Positions 61,650 to 64,000 of a DNA stretch of 64,000 bases are shown in pieces. The notes under the pieces are model-generated. The model saw only the letters and a program-made list of their open reading frames with translations, was not told the DNA's origin and made no database searches. The stretch spans positions 310,001 through 374,000 of the forward strand of contig NZ_CP062983.1 of NCBI RefSeq assembly GCF_015500095.1, given 5' to 3'. Within the stretch, counting starts at the first letter, position 1; each line of letters begins with the position of its first letter. This stretch comes from Phototrophicus methaneseepsis. Its GTDB lineage: Bacteria; Chloroflexota; Anaerolineae; Aggregatilineales; Phototrophicaceae. Position numbers and translations under genes: made by a program.

Positions 61650-62012
61650 TCAATCATAAATACCGTCTATCATGTTTCGTAAAGATATTTCGTCTTGCAA
61701 TCCGACAGAGCGAGATACTTCACGTCCATCGGGTAAAAAAATGACAAAGGCTGGATGTCCACGCAAGCCCAACTGCTCAAAGGCTACCGCGCCGTCGGTA
61801 TTGGCATTCAAATAACGAAATGCCACACTATCGCTGTACTCCTCCTCAAGCCCATTCACGATGGGTTGCATTTGCGCTCAAGGTGGTCAGCCATCCGTGT
61901 AGAAAAAGATGAATGTAGGTTGATCCGCAGCCAATGGCAATTCGACAGATGTACTTGTACATGCTGCAAGAACTGCCACCAGAATTGGAAATAAGTAGAA
62001 AAGGTATTTCAT
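61650..62012 (-). CDS. thioredoxin-like lipoprotein with two in-frame TGA codons (candidate UxxU selenoprotein)
   Basis: From ATG 62012 the frame is open for 120 codons if two TGA codons are read through. A lipoprotein leader (MKYLFYLFPILVAVLAAC) is followed by PTFIFFYTDG, then TGA, Pro, Pro, TGA, then AQMQPIVNGLEEEYSD and the cis-proline loop LRGHPAFVIFLPDG. The two TGAs (61887-61889 and 61878-61880) occupy exactly the CxxC positions of thioredoxins (residues 42 and 45). No other stop or frame change is present. The piece from ATG 61871 is the only ordinary ORF. The hairpin at 61851-61865 fits a bacterial SECIS. Selenocysteine insertion is inferred. Confidence 0.72.
61851..61865 (-). promoter_or_regulatory. 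candidate bacterial SECIS hairpin
   Basis: In the mRNA CCCAU-CGUGA-AUGGG forms a stem that extends by CAA/UUG across one bulged C. The loop has G at its second position. It begins 17 nt after the second UGA and 26 nt after the first, within the range known for bacterial SECIS elements. Confidence 0.55.
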
Positions 62013-62069
62013 CGTAATCGTGCCTCTCTTTTGACGAATGGTAAAAGCTGTAACCTGCGGATTTCATGT

Positions 62070-62642
62070 TCAAGGTTCAAGTAAGCGTTCCAAAATACGA
62101 TCAAGTTGCCCCGCAGTGATTGGGGCAATAATGGCTTCAACAACATCCCCATTTTGGTCAACAACGAAGGTTTCCGGAACCCCCGTGATACGATACTCTT
62201 CTGAGATAATGGTACCGATATCGGGTCCATTGAAATAGGTAATGCCAAATTCTTGAATAAAATCAAGGGAAGCACTTTCCGAATCGAGATAAGTCACACC
62301 GACCAGAATGACTCCTCGTTCCCGATAACGCTCCCAGACACTTTGTAAGATGGGAGCCTCATCGCGGCAGGGGACACACCAGCTTGCCCAGAAATTAATT
62401 ACCACGACTTTGCCCCGATGATCGGATAGGCGGAAGGACTCGCCATCAAACGTTCTTAAAGTGAAATCCAGTGCAGGTCCAGATGTAGGTTGGGTAGCAC
62501 TTCCATCCACATAAGCCCAGCCAATCACAGTCATGAATAGAACAAGACCGATCAACAAAACAATAGACCCCAAACCCAGCTTTTGTTTGGTTGGTGGTGA
62601 ATCGCTTAGAAATTTTTCAATACTTTCACCTGTATCTTCCAC
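62070..62642 (-). CDS. TlpA/ResA-like membrane-anchored thiol-disulphide oxidoreductase
   Basis: This 190-residue protein has a membrane anchor (about 24-45) and a thioredoxin fold with FWASWCVPCRDEAP (CxxC), YLDSESASLDFIQEFGITY (family insertion) and GVPETFVVDQ (cis-proline). It reduces disulphides outside the membrane, for example of apocytochromes, which fits the cytochrome c in the same operon. It is upstream of the candidate selenoprotein. Confidence 0.93.
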   Translation of the reverse strand: MEDTGESIEKFLSDSPPTKQKLGLGSIVLLIGLVLFMTVIGWAYVDGSATQPTSGPALDFTLRTFDGESFRLSDHRGKVVVINFWASWCVPCRDEAPILQSVWERYRERGVILVGVTYLDSESASLDFIQEFGITYFNGPDIGTIISEEYRITGVPETFVVDQNGDVVEAIIAPITAGQLDRILERLLEP

Positions 62643-62661
62643 ACGTGCCTGCCCTTCTCAC

Positions 62662-63246
62662 CTATATACGCCCGTTACGCAATATGCGCTTGCTCGTATC
62701 AATCTGCACTTCGCTGACTTCACGACCTTCTAGGGGAATGGGATCGCCCGCCTCATTGCTACTAAGTGTTGTTCTGTCTGTAAAAACCAGTGTCGTAAAA
62801 AAGCGATCCAGACTGCGTGGCGCTGGTCCCTCAATCCACTTGCCATTGAGTTCGTATTTCGAGCCATGACAGGGGCATTCAAAACGCTGGTTGCTGGGCA
62901 CCCACTTGGGAATGCAACCCAGATGGGTACAAACCTGATACAACACTACCAACGAATCATCGGCGAGATGGGAGACATGAAAGCGTCCTGTGGGGACTGA
63001 AAAGGGTGCGGCACCCGCGCTTGGGATCTCAGCGGGGTCAAAGCTAAAAGTCCCCCCGAATTCACCGACCCGAAAACGCGGATAGGCAAACCACAGCCCG
63101 ATGCCTACGAACTCCCATAACAACATGAACATCGAGGCACTCCAAATGTAATAGAGAAATTCACGACGGTTGGGTGGGCTGATTGCCACTTCTGTTATTT
63201 CGACGTTTGACGTTACTCTCCTTTGCGATACACTTGCCGTAGCCAT
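62662..63246 (-). CDS. Rieske iron-sulphur protein
   Basis: This 194-residue protein has one membrane helix (about 33-52). The [2Fe-2S] cluster motifs are CTHLGC and CPCHGSKYE, with RSLDRF near the C-terminus. These are the Cys and His ligands of Rieske subunits. No cytochrome b gene is within the window, so it may serve another oxidoreductase or the complex continues elsewhere. It lies in the redox operon. Confidence 0.95.
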   Translation of the reverse strand: MATASVSQRRVTSNVEITEVAISPPNRREFLYYIWSASMFMLLWEFVGIGLWFAYPRFRVGEFGGTFSFDPAEIPSAGAAPFSVPTGRFHVSHLADDSLVVLYQVCTHLGCIPKWVPSNQRFECPCHGSKYELNGKWIEGPAPRSLDRFFTTLVFTDRTTLSSNEAGDPIPLEGREVSEVQIDTSKRILRNGRI

Positions 63247-63267
63247 AGTTTAATTCCTCCCAAGTTT

Positions 63268-64000
63268 CTAGTTGATATAGATGTCACTGCTGTAGACATA
63301 AACATAGGTCACAATGTCTCCGTTTTCGTCAGGGGTTGCTGCCCCGGTCCATTCAAAGAGATAGCGTGCATCACTGATACTCAGGTTGACACAGCCATGA
63401 CTGCGGCGATAGCCAAACAAATCATGCCAATAGGCACCGTGAAAGCTAATATCACCGTCAAAATACATAATCCACGGGACACTCTCCAGAGCATAGCTAT
63501 CGGGTGCGCCTGTGGCTCCTGACTGGTTGCCAACCGCCAACCGCGCCCAGACCGTAAAGATGCCCTCATTGGTGTCCCAACCGGGCAGTCCCGTTGCAAC
63601 TAAAGTCGCAAAAACGGGTGTATCGTCTTCATACGCTACAAGAGTTTGTTCGTAGAGGTCAACAGCGGCCCAACGTCCCTCTACACCCTCTGGTCGCTCA
63701 ACGGGCTTGACGACGGCAACAAAGCGTTGATTCACCCACTGGTTCGGGCCAATCAGATACCAGAGCCAGCCCTCGTTATCAGGCACTTCGGCAAAGATGT
63801 TGACGAGTTCGTAACGATGGGGGATGCGCCCGGTCGCCGCAGAGGACGGCCCGCCCGGATATTCTGAAGTGTAGATTCCCGTTGTATCTACGACCCAAGC
63901 GAAAGGATGCTCAAGGGTATCGGACAAAAGCACCCCCCGGAAGTGCGAGGCTTGTGCCATTTGCGCCTCGCTGCGAAGCAACCATAAACCACTGGCTGCC
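63268..64000 (-). CDS. L,D-transpeptidase (YkuD family), 5' end beyond the window
   Basis: The catalytic segment is YRRSHGCVNLSISDARYLF. It is preceded by WAAVDLYEQTLVAYEDDTPVF, the strand block of YkuD domains, and an N-terminal SH3-like part. These enzymes cross-link peptidoglycan. The reading frame stays open to the end of the window (GLWLLRSEAQ), so the real start is not visible. TTG 63981 is only an internal candidate. Confidence 0.9.
   Translation of the reverse strand, partial: AASGLWLLRSEAQMAQASHFRGVLLSDTLEHPFAWVVDTTGIYTSEYPGGPSSAATGRIPHRYELVNIFAEVPDNEGWLWYLIGPNQWVNQRFVAVVKPVERPEGVEGRWAAVDLYEQTLVAYEDDTPVFATLVATGLPGWDTNEGIFTVWARLAVGNQSGATGAPDSYALESVPWIMYFDGDISFHGAYWHDLFGYRRSHGCVNLSISDARYLFEWTGAATPDENGDIVTYVYVYSSDIYIN

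Noticed and set aside
61650-61871. A stand-alone 73-residue thioredoxin fragment starting at 61871
   Set aside because: It is only the part after the second TGA; the same frame upstream gives a complete lipoprotein leader and fold, so the longer selenoprotein-type reading is preferred.
61846-62073. Open frame of 75 codons overlapping the candidate selenoprotein
   Set aside because: The sequence is not protein-like and it is out of frame with the thioredoxin sense.

Overview
The window looks like one stretch of a bacterial conjugative plasmid or integrative element joined to a metal-resistance and redox region. Evidence for mobility is direct: a VirB3/VirB4-type pair with a pilin-like peptide, a VirD4-type coupling protein, a small relaxase with its ribbon-helix-helix partner, a plasmid-type topoisomerase I, SSB, a RepB-like primase, a PRTRC-type cluster and a tyrosine recombinase. 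The host cannot be fixed from this sequence alone. The reduced transfer machinery, the frequent TTG/GTG starts and the families present suggest a Chloroflexota-like environmental bacterium, which is inference only.

Layout. 1-2.4 kb: merR-merA mercury operon. 2.7-11.7 kb, plus strand: transfer genes, topoisomerase and two large acidic proteins of unknown role. 11.8-12.7 kb: two small unknown genes. 12.7-16.0 kb, minus strand: relaxosome and coupling protein with an HU-like protein. 16.2-24.1 kb, plus strand: a type I restriction-modification operon with two different HsdM subunits and an extra gene. 24.1-25.7 kb: an island of about twelve consecutive hairpins, a frameshifted zinc-ribbon/OST-HTH gene, ssb and a second hairpin cluster. 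26-39.4 kb, minus strand: unknown genes, a PP-loop ATPase coupled to an E1-like ThiF protein in a PRTRC cluster, the primase, a methylase-helicase fusion, and an RNase HI-SLOG fusion. 39.4-40.2 kb: an 860-bp gap with a third palindrome-rich element.

40.2-58.7 kb is a metal and redox resistance region: thioredoxin with two LCCPF proteins, MerR regulators facing promoters with 19-bp spacers, a MerT-like membrane protein, a SelW-like protein, a copper chaperone and its truncated duplicate, two ZIP transporters, two P1B ATPases, two ArsR repressors with palindromic operators, a cation exchanger, a flavin monooxygenase, and a deletion scar joining a multicopper oxidase to a copper ATPase. A primase/Toprim fragment and an integrase follow (58.8-60.3 kb). 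60.3-64.0 kb, minus strand, encodes exported redox proteins: L,D-transpeptidase, Rieske protein, TlpA/ResA-like protein, a thioredoxin-like lipoprotein, DsbA-like protein and cytochrome c.

The strongest candidate novelty is the thioredoxin-like lipoprotein at 61650-62012. Both positions of its CxxC motif are in-frame TGA codons, and a SECIS-like hairpin follows at suitable spacing, predicting a UxxU selenoprotein. Other leads are the three intergenic palindrome islands that share sequence modules, the PRTRC variant in which an E1-like enzyme, a ubiquitin-like protein and a PP-loop ATPase sit together, the double-HsdM operon, and the primase that has no usable start codon for its conserved N-terminus.
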